Shown in pieces: positions 52,488 to 61,906 of a DNA stretch of 64,000 bases; the stretch's first letter is position 1, and the number at the start of each line of letters is the position of its first letter. The notes under the pieces are model-generated. The model worked only from the letters and a program-made list of their open reading frames with translations. It did no database searches and had not been told where the DNA came from. The stretch spans positions 3,348,001 to 3,412,000 of the forward strand of contig NZ_CP032229.1 in the NCBI RefSeq assembly GCF_004328625.1, read 5' to 3'. The position numbers were made by a program, and so were the translations under genes. The DNA is from Streptomyces seoulensis (GTDB lineage: Bacteria > Actinomycetota > Actinomycetes > Streptomycetales > Streptomycetaceae).

Positions 52488-53687
52488 TTGAACGTGCTGG
52501 ACATCCTGTTGCTGCTGGCCGCCGTCTGGTTCGCGGTCGTGGGCTACCGCCAGGGCTTCGTCGTCGGCATCCTGTCGGTGATCGGCTTCCTCGGCGGCGG
52601 CCTGCTCGCCGTCTGGGCGCTGCCCCCGGTCTGGGACGCGGTGACCGACAACGCCGCGGTCGGGACCGTGGCGGCCGTCGTCGCGGTCATCGTCGTCATC
52701 GTCATCGCCTCGGTCGGCCAGGCCCTCACCACCCACTGGGGCAACAAGCTGCGCCGCCACATCACCTGGTCCCCGGCCCGCGCGCTGGACGCCACCGGCG
52801 GCGCCCTGGTCAACGTGGGCGCCATGCTGCTGGTCGCCTGGCTGATCGGCTCCGCGCTCGCCCAGACCACGCTGCCCACCCTCGGCCGGGAGGTCCGCGG
52901 CTCCAAGGTGCTGGTCGGGATGGACCAGGTGCTGCCGGTGCAGTCGAACACCTGGTTCAAGGACTTCGGCTCGGTCCTCGCGCAGAACGGCTTCCCGCAG
53001 GTCTTCAGCCCCTTCTCCGACGAGCAGATCCGCGAGGTCCAGCCGCCGGACCCGGCCCTGGCGAACAGCGCCGTGGCGGTCAGGGCCCAGCGCTCCATCG
53101 TCAAGGTCACCGGCACCGCCCGCAGTTGCGGCAAGGTGCTGGAGGGCAGCGGCTTCGTCTTCGGCGACCGGCGCGTGATGACCAACGCCCATGTCGTCGG
53201 CGGCGTCGACGAACCCACGGTCCAGATAGGCGGCGAGGGCCGTAGGTACGACGCCACCGTGGTCCTCTACGACTGGCGGCGCGACATCGCCGTCCTGGAC
53301 GTGCCCGACCTCAAGGCGCCCGCGCTGCGGTTCGCCGCGAAGGACGCGGGCAGCGGGGACGGCGCCATCGTGGCCGGCTTCCCGGAGAACGGCGCGTACG
53401 ACGTGCGCGCGGCGCGGGTGCGCGGGCGCATCATGGCGAACGGCTCGGACATCTACCGCCGGGGCACGGTCGGCCGTGACGTGTACTCACTCTTCACCAC
53501 CGTCCGCGAGGGCAACTCCGGCGGCCCCCTGCTGACCCCTCAGGGCGCGGTGTACGGCGTGGTGTTCGCCAAGTCGCGGGACGACGCCCAGACCGGCTAC
53601 GCCCTCACCGCCGACGAGATCCGCCCGGACGTCACCCGGGGGCGTACGGCGAACAGTCAGGTGGGTACCGACAACTGCGCCCTGTGA
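52488..53687 (+). CDS. MarP-like membrane serine protease
   Basis: 399 residues from the TTG at 52488. This gives the conserved start NVLDILLLLAAVWFAVVGY. Four TM helices (CvpA-like) in the first ~140 residues, then a periplasmic/extracytoplasmic linker and a chymotrypsin-fold protease. Triad: His in VMTNAHVVGG, Asp in DWRRDIAVLDV, Ser in VREGNSGGPLL. Two cysteines (SCGKV, DNCAL) may form the regulatory disulfide. MarP of Mycobacterium is needed for acid resistance. The role here is inferred. Confidence 0.94.
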   Translation: MNVLDILLLLAAVWFAVVGYRQGFVVGILSVIGFLGGGLLAVWALPPVWDAVTDNAAVGTVAAVVAVIVVIVIASVGQALTTHWGNKLRRHITWSPARALDATGGALVNVGAMLLVAWLIGSALAQTTLPTLGREVRGSKVLVGMDQVLPVQSNTWFKDFGSVLAQNGFPQVFSPFSDEQIREVQPPDPALANSAVAVRAQRSIVKVTGTARSCGKVLEGSGFVFGDRRVMTNAHVVGGVDEPTVQIGGEGRRYDATVVLYDWRRDIAVLDVPDLKAPALRFAAKDAGSGDGAIVAGFPENGAYDVRAARVRGRIMANGSDIYRRGTVGRDVYSLFTTVREGNSGGPLLTPQGAVYGVVFAKSRDDAQTGYALTADEIRPDVTRGRTANSQVGTDNCAL

Positions 53688-54039
53688 GGCCGCCGTGTCC
53701 CGCGAGGTGACAGCGGTTCAGGTGCGCGCGGTGTGACGCAGGCGTACCGAGACCCAGCGGGCCCGGCGGCGCAGGATGCGCGGAATCCCCACCCTCGGGT
53801 CGGTCTCCGCGAGTTGCGGTGTTCCTGGGTGCGGCGAATCGGGCCCGGAGGCCGAGCGTCGTTCGCGGGGTGCGTCACCGTAGTCGTGCGTCCAGCCCAT
53901 ACCCCGACGTGTGCCCCCGCCCCAAGGTCAGTAACCGCGTCCGGGCCCCCTGATCGGCCTATGCGTCAGGCATGTGGCAGTTCGGTGAGCAAACAGCCGG
54001 AAACGGTCGGGAAAGCGGACACTCGGTGCACCCGAACGG
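53688..54039. other. Gene-poor convergent gap
   Basis: 352 bp between the stop of the MarP-like gene and the stop of the epoxide-hydrolase-like gene. Frames are short, overlap on both strands and have no plausible start. No strong terminator was seen. It may hold a lost gene. Confidence 0.5.
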
Positions 54040-54975
54040 TCACCGGTCGGGTTCGGGGTCCTTCAGCCAGTTGATCAGCTCGGTGGAGAACGCCGCGGGG
54101 TCCTCCTCGTGCGGGAAGTGCCCCAGTCCGTCGAACAGCCGCCAGCGGTAGGGCGCCTCCACGTATTCGCCCGAACCGGCCGCGCTGCGGGTGCGGGTGA
54201 CCGGGTCCAGCGAACCGTGCAGATGCAGCGTGGGCACCCGCACCGGCCGCTTCATCCGCCGGTTGAACTGGATGCCGTCCGGCCGGGCCAGCGACCGCAC
54301 CAGCCAGCGGTACGGCTCGATCGAGCAGTGCGCCGTCGACGGGATGCACATCGCCCGCTGGTACGCCGCCACGTCCGCGTCCTCCGGCAGACGCGGCCCG
54401 GACCAGTCCCGGATCAGCTCGCCCACCAGCGCGCCGTCGTCGGCGGTGAGCTGCCGCTCGGGAATCCAGGGCCGCTGGAAACCCCAGATGTAGGAGCTGG
54501 CCGCCGTCTGCCGGGCGTCCCGCAGCATCGCCGCGCGCCAGCGCCTCGGGTGCGGCATCGACGCCACCGCGAGCCGCCGCACCAGCTTGGGCCGCATCGC
54601 CGCCGCCGTCCACGCCAGGTAGCCGCCCAGGTCATGGCCGACCAGCGCGGCGTCCGGCTCGCCGAGCGAGCGGATCACCCCGGTGACGTCCAGCGCGAGG
54701 TTGGCCGGGTCGTATCCGCGCGGGGTGCGGTCGCTGCCGCCGACGCCCCGCAGGTCCATGGCCACGGCCCGGTAGCCCGCGCCCGCCAGCGCGGACAGCT
54801 GATACCGCCAGGTCCACCAGAACTGCGGGAAGCCGTGCAGCAGCAGCACCAGGGGGCCGTCGCCCAGCTCCGCGATGTGGAAACGCGCGCCGTTGGCGGC
54901 GACGTCCCGGTGCGTCACCTGCTCCCCGGAGGGCAGGTCGAGGCGTACGGCTGGTGCGGCGGCGGGTTCCGTCAT
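54040..54975 (-). CDS. Epoxide-hydrolase-like alpha/beta hydrolase
   Basis: 311 residues. The oxyanion motif VLLLHGFPQFWWTW and the nucleophile elbow ALVGHDLGGYLAW carry an aspartate instead of serine, the mark of epoxide hydrolases and haloalkane dehalogenases. The charge-relay acid is D in HLHGSLDPVT and the base H in GLGHFPHEEDPA. Cap-domain tyrosines are not certain. The GTG/ATG start overlaps the holin-family gene stop upstream (ATGA), so they form an operon. Confidence 0.92.
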   Translation of the reverse strand: MTEPAAAPAVRLDLPSGEQVTHRDVAANGARFHIAELGDGPLVLLLHGFPQFWWTWRYQLSALAGAGYRAVAMDLRGVGGSDRTPRGYDPANLALDVTGVIRSLGEPDAALVGHDLGGYLAWTAAAMRPKLVRRLAVASMPHPRRWRAAMLRDARQTAASSYIWGFQRPWIPERQLTADDGALVGELIRDWSGPRLPEDADVAAYQRAMCIPSTAHCSIEPYRWLVRSLARPDGIQFNRRMKRPVRVPTLHLHGSLDPVTRTRSAAGSGEYVEAPYRWRLFDGLGHFPHEEDPAAFSTELINWLKDPEPDR

Positions 54976-55451
54976 GAGGACGAGCGTGCCACAGCCTTGT
55001 GCGCGCGGTCCGCCACAGGCAGCTCACGCGGATGCGGCTTGGCGTTCTGCAGGACGCCCGCCGACTGCTTCACGGACGCGGCGACCTTCTGCGGGCCCTT
55101 GCTCTTCTTGGCCTTCTTGGCGAACACCACACCGATCAGCGCGAGCAGACCGGCCACCAGTACATTGGCGGCGAAGGACAGCAGGAAGCACACCGCGAGG
55201 TTCCAGTGGCTCCAGGTCCGGATGCCGTACGCCAGCGCGAAGTTGAGCATCGGCAGCGAGAACACCAGCACCGCGCCCGCGCCCGAGAAGGCACCGCCGC
55301 TCGCCGCGCCGCGCTTCACGTCCCGCTTGAGCTGCGCCTTGGCCAGCGCGATCTCGTCGTGCACCAGCGCCGACATCTCGGTCGTCGCCGAGGCGACCAG
55401 CTGGCCGATGCTGTGTTCGGCGCCGACCGGCCTGCCGTCGGGTGCGCTCAT
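54972..55451 (-). CDS. Phage-holin-family (PF07332) membrane protein
   Basis: 159 residues with two TM helices (GGAFSGAGAVLVFSLPMLNFALAYG; LAVCFLLSFAANVLVAGLLALIGVVFA), a basic cytoplasmic linker (FAKKAKKSKGPQKVAAS) and a helical N-terminus (SALVHDEIALAKAQLKRDV). Actinobacterial proteins of this family are called putative Actinobacteriophage holin III superfamily proteins but are usually chromosomal and not lytic. Operon with the epoxide-hydrolase-like gene. Confidence 0.9.
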   Translation of the reverse strand: MSAPDGRPVGAEHSIGQLVASATTEMSALVHDEIALAKAQLKRDVKRGAASGGAFSGAGAVLVFSLPMLNFALAYGIRTWSHWNLAVCFLLSFAANVLVAGLLALIGVVFAKKAKKSKGPQKVAASVKQSAGVLQNAKPHPRELPVADRAHKAVARSSS

Positions 55452-55505
55452 CGCGTTCTCTCCCTCTGCTTGTGATGCCGTCTTGTTTTGTACCGTCTCG
55501 TCAGA

Positions 55506-56948
55506 TCATGCCGGACGACCGTTCTCCTCGCCTGCCCCGCCCGGTACTTCGGCACGCGCGTGGCGCGCGGCGGCGGACAGCCCGGCCGCGATACGCCGGT
55601 GCTCAGCGGCCTTCCCCTCATGGATCTCGGCCATGCGCAGGTGGTACGCCGGATCGTCCTGCTCGTAGACGTCGGGGATGCCGTCCTGGTCCTCGTCGCG
55701 CTCCTCGTCCTCGCACAGCCGCCGGTACCTGGCGTTGCGCACCTTCAGCAGCACCGTCGCACAGATGGCCGCGATCAGCGATCCGACGAGGACGGACGCC
55801 TTCACCTCCTCGGTGAGCACGGCGTCGCCGGTGAAGGCCAGCTCGCCGATGAGCAGGGAGACGGTGAAGCCGATCCCGGCGAGCGTGGCGACCGCGAAGA
55901 CATCGGCCCAGGCCAGCCCCTCGCTCAGCGAGGCGCGGGTGAAGCGCACGGTCAGCCAGGTGCCGCCGAAGACACCGACCGTCTTGCCGACGACCAGGCC
56001 GAGCACCACGCCGAGCGTCTCCGGCCGGGTGAACACCTGGGCCAGTGCCCCGCCGGACACCGGCACACCCGCGCTGAACAGGGCGAACAGCGGTACCGCG
56101 AGGCCGGCCGACAGGGGGCGGACCAGATGCTCCAGCCGTTCACCCGGCGACCGCTCCTCACCCTCACGGGTGACGCAGCGGAGCATCAGGCCCATCGCCA
56201 CACCGGCGATGGTGGCGTGGACGCCGCTGTTGTACATCAGCGCCCAGATCACCAGTGCCAGCGGCAGATGGACGTACCAGCCGCGCACGCCCTTGCGCTG
56301 GAGCAGCCAGAACAGGGCGAGGGCGGCGACGGCACCGCCGAGCGCGGCGAAATTGATCCGGCCGGTGAAGAAGACCGCGATGATCAGGATGGCGAAGAGG
56401 TCGTCGACCACGGCGAGGGTCAGCAGGAAGGCGCGCAGCGCGCTGGGCAGCGAGGTGCCGATGACCGCGAGGACGGCGAGCGCGAAGGCGATGTCGGTGG
56501 CGGTCGGCACCGCCCAGCCGGCCAGGGAGCCGCCACCGGTGAGGCTGGTCAGCGTGTAGACCAGCGCGGGTACGGCCATCCCGCACAGCGCGGCCACCAC
56601 GGGCAGGACGGCAGCCTTGGGGTCGCGCAGGTCGCCGGCCACCAGTTCCCGCTTCAGCTCGACCCCGGCGACGAAGAAGAACACCGCGAGCAGGCCGTCG
56701 GCCGCCCAGTGGGCGACGGAGAGGTCCAGGCCGAGGGCGGCGGGGCCGAGGTGGAAGTCGCTGACGGCCGTGTACGCGGGGCTCAGCGCGGGGATGTTGG
56801 CCCAGATCAGCGCCGCGACGGCGGCGGCGAGCAGCAGGACACCGCCCACGGTCTCGGTGCGCAACGCGTCCGCCACGGCGGTCCGCTCCGGCAGGGACAG
56901 GCGGGAGAGCGCCTTACGGGCGGGGCTGGGGGTGCGGGGCGCGGCCAC
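55506..56948 (-). CDS. nhaA: Na+/H+ antiporter NhaA
   Basis: 480 residues, longer than the ~390 of E. coli NhaA owing to a charged C-terminal tail (RRLCEDEERDEDQDGIPDVYE...). Ion-binding aspartates are seen in TLAVVDDLFAILIIAVFF; VPTATDIAFALAVLAV (the N-terminal unwound TM4 region) and VAGVELKRELVAGDL are conserved. The GTG at 56948 has GGAGGT about 7-12 nt upstream. It exports Na+ in exchange for protons. A cluster of AT-rich DNA lies upstream near 57030-57060. Confidence 0.95.
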   Translation of the reverse strand: MAAPRTPSPARKALSRLSLPERTAVADALRTETVGGVLLLAAAVAALIWANIPALSPAYTAVSDFHLGPAALGLDLSVAHWAADGLLAVFFFVAGVELKRELVAGDLRDPKAAVLPVVAALCGMAVPALVYTLTSLTGGGSLAGWAVPTATDIAFALAVLAVIGTSLPSALRAFLLTLAVVDDLFAILIIAVFFTGRINFAALGGAVAALALFWLLQRKGVRGWYVHLPLALVIWALMYNSGVHATIAGVAMGLMLRCVTREGEERSPGERLEHLVRPLSAGLAVPLFALFSAGVPVSGGALAQVFTRPETLGVVLGLVVGKTVGVFGGTWLTVRFTRASLSEGLAWADVFAVATLAGIGFTVSLLIGELAFTGDAVLTEEVKASVLVGSLIAAICATVLLKVRNARYRRLCEDEERDEDQDGIPDVYEQDDPAYHLRMAEIHEGKAAEHRRIAAGLSAAARHARAEVPGGAGEENGRPA

Positions 56949-57073
56949 GGTGAAGACCTCCGGCTGGTGGGCATGACAGAACGCTTGCCGACCAGACTTC
57001 CCGGCGCACCTTGAGGCACGGACTCGTGCCGTACTTTGTTTACTTTACCTAAGATCAGATGATCTGGCAGGCC

Positions 57074-57101
57074 GGTGCCCCGGCGCGGTCGCCGGGGCAC
57101 C
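57074..57101 (-). terminator. Hairpin after acs
   Basis: GGTGCCCCGGCG (57074-57085) and CGCCGGGGCACC (57090-57101) make a perfect 12-bp stem with loop CGGT, 17 bp past the acs stop on the minus strand. Confidence 0.8.
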
Positions 57102-57117
57102 CTCTGTCCGCCTCGGC

Positions 57118-59076
57118 TCAGTCCTCGCTGGAGGAGGACGGCAGCTTGGACTGGATGAGCGTCATGACCGTGGAGTCGGTCAGGGTGGTGACGTCTCCGA
57201 GCCGGCGGTTCTCCGCCACGTCCCGCAGCAGCCGGCGCATGATCTTGCCGGAGCGGGTCTTGGGCAGCTCCGCGACCGGCAGCACGCGCTTGGGCTTGGC
57301 GATCGGGCCGAGGGTGGCGCCGACGTGGTCGCGCAGCTCGGCGACCAGCTTCTCGTCCTCGGCGGCCGAGCCGCGCAGGATGACGAACGCGACGATGGCC
57401 TGCCCGGTCGTCTCGTCGGCGGCGCCCACCACGGCCGCCTCGGCGACCGCCGGGTGCGACACCAGCGCCGACTCCACCTCGGTGGTGGAGATGTTGTGGC
57501 CCGACACCAGCATCACGTCGTCCACCCGGCCGAGCAGCCAGATGTCGCCGTCGTCGTCCTTCTTGGCGCCGTCGCCGGCGAAGTACTTGCCCTCGAAGCG
57601 CGACCAGTAGGTGTCCAGGAAGCGCTGGTCGTCGCCCCAGATGGTGCGGAGCATCGACGGCCACGGCTCGGTGAGGACCAGATAGCCGCCGCCCCCGTTC
57701 GGCACCTCGTTCGCCTCGTCGTCGACGACGGTGGCGCTGATGCCGGGCAGCGGGCGCTGCGCGGAACCGGGCTTGGTCTCGGTGACGCCCGGCAGCGGCG
57801 AGATCATCATCGCGCCGGTCTCGGTCTGCCACCAGGTGTCCACGACCGGGGTGCGGTCGGCGCCGATGTTCTTGCGGTACCAGACCCACGCCTCGGGGTT
57901 GATGGGCTCGCCCACCGAACCGAGCACGCGCAGCGAGCTCAGGTCGAACTGCGCGGGGATCTCGTCGCCCCACTTCATGAACGTCCGGATCGCGGTCGGC
58001 GCGGTGTAGAGGATCGAGACGCGGTACTTCTCGACGATCTCCCAGAAGCGGCCCTGGTGCGGGGTGTCCGGGGTGCCCTCGTACATCACCTGGGTCGCGC
58101 CGTTGGCCAGCGGGCCGTACACGATGTACGAGTGGCCCGTGACCCAGCCGACGTCGGCCGTGCACCAGTAGACGTCGGTCTCCGGCTTGAGGTCGAACAC
58201 CGCCCAGTGGGTGTAGGCGGTCTGCGTGAGGTAGCCGCCGGAGGTGTGCAGGATGCCCTTGGGCTTACCCGTGGTGCCGGAGGTGTAGAGGATGAACAGC
58301 GGGTGCTCCGCGTCGAACGCCTCCGGGGTGTGCTCGGCCGACTGGCGCCCGACCAGCTCGTCCCACCACACGTCCCGCTCGGCGTCGAACGCCACGTCCT
58401 GCCCGGTACGGCGCACCACCAGCACGTGCTCGACGGTGCCCTCGGCCTTGGCGACCGCGTCGTCCACGGCGGGCTTGAGCGCGGACGGCTGGCCCCGGCG
58501 GTAGCCGCCGTCGGCGGTGATGACGACCTTGGCGTCCGCGTCCTTGATGCGGGTGGCCAGCGCGTCGGCCGAGAAGCCGCCGAAGACCACCGAGTGCGCG
58601 GCGCCGATGCGGGCGGCGGCCAGCATGGCGATTGCGGTCTCGGGGATCATCGGCATGTAGATGGCGACCCGGTCGCCCTTGCGGACACCCAGCTCCAGCA
58701 GCGCGTTGGCCGCCTTGGAGACCTCGTCCTTCAGCTCGGCGTAGGTGATGGAGCGGCTGTCGCCCGGCTCGCCCTCGAAGTGGATGGCGACCCGGTCGCC
58801 GTTCCCGGCCTCCACGTGCCGGTCCACGCAGTTGTAGGCGACGTTCAGCTCGCCGTCCTCGAACCACTTGGCGAACGGCGGGTTCGACCAGTCCAGCGTC
58901 TTCGTCGGCTCCTTGGCCCAGCTCAGCCTGCGGGCCTGCTCGGCCCAGAAACCGAGCCGGTCCGCCGCGGCCTGCTCGTACGCCTCGGCCGTGACGTTGG
59001 CGTTCGCGGCCAGGTCGGCCGGCGGCGCGAAGCGTCGCTCCTCCTTCAAGAGGTTGGCCAGGCTCTCGTTGCTCAC
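57118..59076 (-). CDS. acs: Acetyl-CoA synthetase
   Basis: 652 residues from the GTG at 59076, which has AAGGGAG about 6-12 nt upstream; the same frame extends to 59118. Makes acetyl-CoA from acetate, ATP and CoA. AMP-binding motifs are [16 protein letters not shown], the A8 loop ([20 protein letters not shown]) and the acetylation-controlled lysine in [12 protein letters not shown] near the C-terminus. Length and order match Acs. Stands alone between nhaA and the SulP fusion gene. Confidence 0.97.
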   Translation of the reverse strand: MSNESLANLLKEERRFAPPADLAANANVTAEAYEQAAADRLGFWAEQARRLSWAKEPTKTLDWSNPPFAKWFEDGELNVAYNCVDRHVEAGNGDRVAIHFEGEPGDSRSITYAELKDEVSKAANALLELGVRKGDRVAIYMPMIPETAIAMLAAARIGAAHSVVFGGFSADALATRIKDADAKVVITADGGYRRGQPSALKPAVDDAVAKAEGTVEHVLVVRRTGQDVAFDAERDVWWDELVGRQSAEHTPEAFDAEHPLFILYTSGTTGKPKGILHTSGGYLTQTAYTHWAVFDLKPETDVYWCTADVGWVTGHSYIVYGPLANGATQVMYEGTPDTPHQGRFWEIVEKYRVSILYTAPTAIRTFMKWGDEIPAQFDLSSLRVLGSVGEPINPEAWVWYRKNIGADRTPVVDTWWQTETGAMMISPLPGVTETKPGSAQRPLPGISATVVDDEANEVPNGGGGYLVLTEPWPSMLRTIWGDDQRFLDTYWSRFEGKYFAGDGAKKDDDGDIWLLGRVDDVMLVSGHNISTTEVESALVSHPAVAEAAVVGAADETTGQAIVAFVILRGSAAEDEKLVAELRDHVGATLGPIAKPKRVLPVAELPKTRSGKIMRRLLRDVAENRRLGDVTTLTDSTVMTLIQSKLPSSSSED

Positions 59077-59202
59077 GACATCTCCCTTTCCCAGGGTGTC
59101 CGTTGTGTCCCAGGCCACACCTCATCAGACGTCGGGGCTGATGACAAGGGTGGACCGCAGAATTGGTTTAGACCTTTCTGCGGTCCCCGCGCGGGTGGCC
59201 GC

Positions 59203-61557
59203 TCAGACCAAGCTGCCCACCTCCGGCACCCCTCGCACGTCGTCCCTGGCGTCCTCTCTGACGTCGTGGAACACCGCCGCCTCCGCCTCGTCTCCGTCGT
59301 CGCCCAGCAGGTACGCCCGCGCCTCTCCGACGTGGAAGTACATGCCGTGCAGCTCCAGCCGGCCGGCCGCGAGGGCGCGTGCGACCGACTCGTGCGCCCG
59401 CAGATGCGCCAACTGCTGCACCACATTGGCCAGCGACAGCTCCTCCACCGCGTCGGCAGCCGGGCGCGGGGCGAGCCGGGGCCGCTCCGGACGCCCCTCC
59501 GCCAGCCGGGCCAGGCTCGGCTCCCCGTGCCGCAGCCACCGGCGCAGCGGGGTCGGGGCGGCGCCGGGCTCGGCGGCGAGCAGGGCCTGCATCGCCCCGC
59601 ACCCGGAGTGCCCGCACACGGTGATCGACCTGACCCCGAGCACCTCCACCGCGTACTCGATGGCGGCGGCCACCGAGTCGTCGGCGTGCTCCTCGCCGGG
59701 GGGTGGGACCAGATTGCCGACGTTGCGCACCACGAACAGGTCGCCGGGGCCGCTGGCGGTGATCATCGAGGTGACGAGCCGGGAGTCGGCGCAGGTGAGG
59801 AAGAGCTGCGAGGGCCGCTGCCCCTCCTTGGCCAGCCGGGCCAGCTCCTCCCGCACCAGCGGGGCGGTGTTCCGCTGGAACGAGCTGATGCCACGGGCGA
59901 GTTCATGGGTGTCGGGGCGGGGGGCGCCCGTGGTGCCGGCCCCGTCCTGGCGCCCGGGTGCCGTGGGCAGGGCGCACCGGTGGTTGCGCCAGGGGGTCCA
60001 GGGGCGGCAGCGGCAGACGGTGGAGGGCGGGGTGCCCGCGCTCACCCCGGTGCGGCGGTCCTTCAGTTCGGCGGTGCCGCCCCGCGCGGTGTGGGAGGTC
60101 CGCCAGTCCTGGAGCGCCTCGTACGCCGCGTGGTCCATGAAGGAGCCGTCCAGCTCGACGACGGCGCGCGTGCCGTGGGGGACGCGGTGCAGGGCTCTGC
60201 TGAGCCGGGGCACGGCGAGGAACGTCAACTGGCCGCTCACCCGGATGTGGTGGGCCCCCTCCCGCTCCCCGTGCGTGATGCGGGTGTGGGTGAGGCGGTG
60301 CAGGGCGAGGGCGACGGCCACGGCGATGCCGAGGAGCACGCCCTGCAGGACGTTGAGGCAGACCACGCCGAGAGTGGTCACGACGTACACCGGCACCTCG
60401 CGGTGCCGGGTCACCGTGCGGATGTGGTTCAGGGACACCATCTGGATGCCGACGGCCATCACCAGGGCGGCCAGTGAGGCGAGCGGGATCTGCTCCAGGA
60501 CGGGGACCAGCAGCAGGGTGGCGATCACCACGAGAGCGCCGTGCAGCATCGTGGAGTTCCGGCTGACCGCGCCCGCGTTGACGTTCGCCGTGCTGCGTAC
60601 GGCCACTCCCGCGACCGGCAGTCCGCCGAGAGCGCCGGAGACGATGTTGGCCGCGCCCTGGCCGAGCAGTTCACGGTCCAGGTCGGAACGCCCCACGCGC
60701 GCGGAGCCGGTATGGCCGGCCGCCAGCTTGTCCACGGCCACCGCGCCGAGCAGCGACTGCACGCTGCACACCAGCGTGGTGGTGAGCACGGCGGCGACGA
60801 TGCCGAGCGTCGGACCCTGGGGGAGTCCGGCCAGCGCGTGGCTGCGCCAGGACGGCAGATCGACGCGGGGCAGGGTGAGCCCGGTCAGCGCCGCCGCCGC
60901 GGTGGCCCCGACGACGGCGACCAGCGCGGCCGGCACCTTGCGCAGCAGGCTGCCCACGGGGTCCGGGATGCGGGGCCAGGCGAACAGCAGGGTCAGCGTC
61001 AGGGCGCTGATCACCAGGGCGGCCGGGTCGAGACGGGCCAACTGCGCGGGGAGCGCGCGCAGGTTGGTGAGGACGGAGCTGTCCGGCCGGCCGCCGAGCA
61101 CGATGTGCACCTGGGCCACGGCGATGGTGATGCCGATCCCGGCGAGCATGCCGTGCACGACCGCCGGGCTGACGGCGAGCGCGCCGCGCGCCACCTTCAT
61201 GCAGCCGAGGCCGAGCTGGGCGATTCCGGCGAGGACGGTGATGCCGCAGGTCGCCCGCCAGCCGTACTGGTGGATGAGGTCGGCGGTGACCACGGTCAGA
61301 CCGGCGGCGGGCCCGCTGACCTGCAACGGGCAGCCGCCGATCCGGCCGGCGACGATCCCGCCGACCGCGGCGGCGACCAGGCCCGCCTGGAGCGGGGCGC
61401 CGGTGGCCAGGGCGATGCCGAGCGAGAGCGGCAGGGCGATGAGGAACACCGCGACGGACGCGGAGACATCGGCGCTCCCGACGCGGAAACGGCGGCGCCG
61501 GGGCGGTGGGGTGGTGGGCGGGGAGTGCTCGTTACGGGGTGGGGCGCAGGCTGACAT
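59203..61557 (-). CDS. SulP anion transporter fused to beta-carbonic anhydrase
   Basis: 784 residues. Domain order: SulP transporter (about 25-400, with FLIALPLSLGIALATGAPLQ and PLQVSGPAAGLTVVTADLI), a STAS-like domain (about 420-515, VSGQLTFLAVPRLSRALHRV; VVELDGSFMDHAAYEAL), a linker, and a beta-class carbonic anhydrase (about 560-784). Zinc ligands are seen in LTCADSRLVTS and TVCGHSGCGAMQALL. This would couple bicarbonate formation to its transport. Ribosome-binding site GGAGGAG lies about 8-14 nt upstream of the ATG at 61557. Divergent from a lipoprotein gene. Confidence 0.94.
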   Translation of the reverse strand: MSACAPPRNEHSPPTTPPPRRRRFRVGSADVSASVAVFLIALPLSLGIALATGAPLQAGLVAAAVGGIVAGRIGGCPLQVSGPAAGLTVVTADLIHQYGWRATCGITVLAGIAQLGLGCMKVARGALAVSPAVVHGMLAGIGITIAVAQVHIVLGGRPDSSVLTNLRALPAQLARLDPAALVISALTLTLLFAWPRIPDPVGSLLRKVPAALVAVVGATAAAALTGLTLPRVDLPSWRSHALAGLPQGPTLGIVAAVLTTTLVCSVQSLLGAVAVDKLAAGHTGSARVGRSDLDRELLGQGAANIVSGALGGLPVAGVAVRSTANVNAGAVSRNSTMLHGALVVIATLLLVPVLEQIPLASLAALVMAVGIQMVSLNHIRTVTRHREVPVYVVTTLGVVCLNVLQGVLLGIAVAVALALHRLTHTRITHGEREGAHHIRVSGQLTFLAVPRLSRALHRVPHGTRAVVELDGSFMDHAAYEALQDWRTSHTARGGTAELKDRRTGVSAGTPPSTVCRCRPWTPWRNHRCALPTAPGRQDGAGTTGAPRPDTHELARGISSFQRNTAPLVREELARLAKEGQRPSQLFLTCADSRLVTSMITASGPGDLFVVRNVGNLVPPPGEEHADDSVAAAIEYAVEVLGVRSITVCGHSGCGAMQALLAAEPGAAPTPLRRWLRHGEPSLARLAEGRPERPRLAPRPAADAVEELSLANVVQQLAHLRAHESVARALAAGRLELHGMYFHVGEARAYLLGDDGDEAEAAVFHDVREDARDDVRGVPEVGSLV

Positions 61558-61906
61558 GTTCCCGTCTCCTCCGGGGCAGCGCGGTCGCGGTCTGTGGGGT
61601 TCCGCTCAGGGGCGGGGTGTTCGGTCGCGGCCGTGGGTCACGGCGTGCAGCGGCGGGATGCTTCAACGTTCGGTAAACAGACCGTAATCCAGAGTAAAGA
61701 CGCGGCATAGCTTTTCGCGGCAAATGGCACATATGTGCACTCGGCCGAGTGAAGCGGGCATTTCATCGGCTTGTCGTACTAATTCCTTCTCGACCCCATG
61801 CGAATTTGACGGCGCCGCCAGGAGGAATCCGGCGGATCACCAGAAAACGCCCTCATCGGCGTTCGCCTGACAGTTCGCCCGAGAGAAGGAAGAAGGTGGG
61901 CGGAAC
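61558..61906. promoter_or_regulatory. Divergent control region with two abutting palindromes
   Basis: 349 bp between the SulP fusion and the lipoprotein gene, with no convincing gene. GCACATATGTGC (61727-61738) is a perfect 12-bp palindrome and CACTCGGCCGAGTG (61738-61751) is a perfect 14-bp palindrome, sharing one base. The area around 61660-61730 is AT-rich for this genome and likely carries promoters. These are candidate operator sites; the regulator is unknown. Confidence 0.6.

Noticed and set aside
54972..55451. Prophage lysis gene
   Set aside because: The holin-family label is the only phage-like feature; the neighbours are chromosomal and the family is common in actinobacterial core genomes.
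57038..57052. Half iron-box (TTAGGTAAAGTAAAC on the minus strand) upstream of nhaA
   Set aside because: It lacks the inverted second half needed for a DmdR/IdeR site.
57325..60477. A plus-strand open frame of 1050 codons
   Set aside because: It is the antisense shadow of acs and the SulP fusion gene, both certain by motif content.
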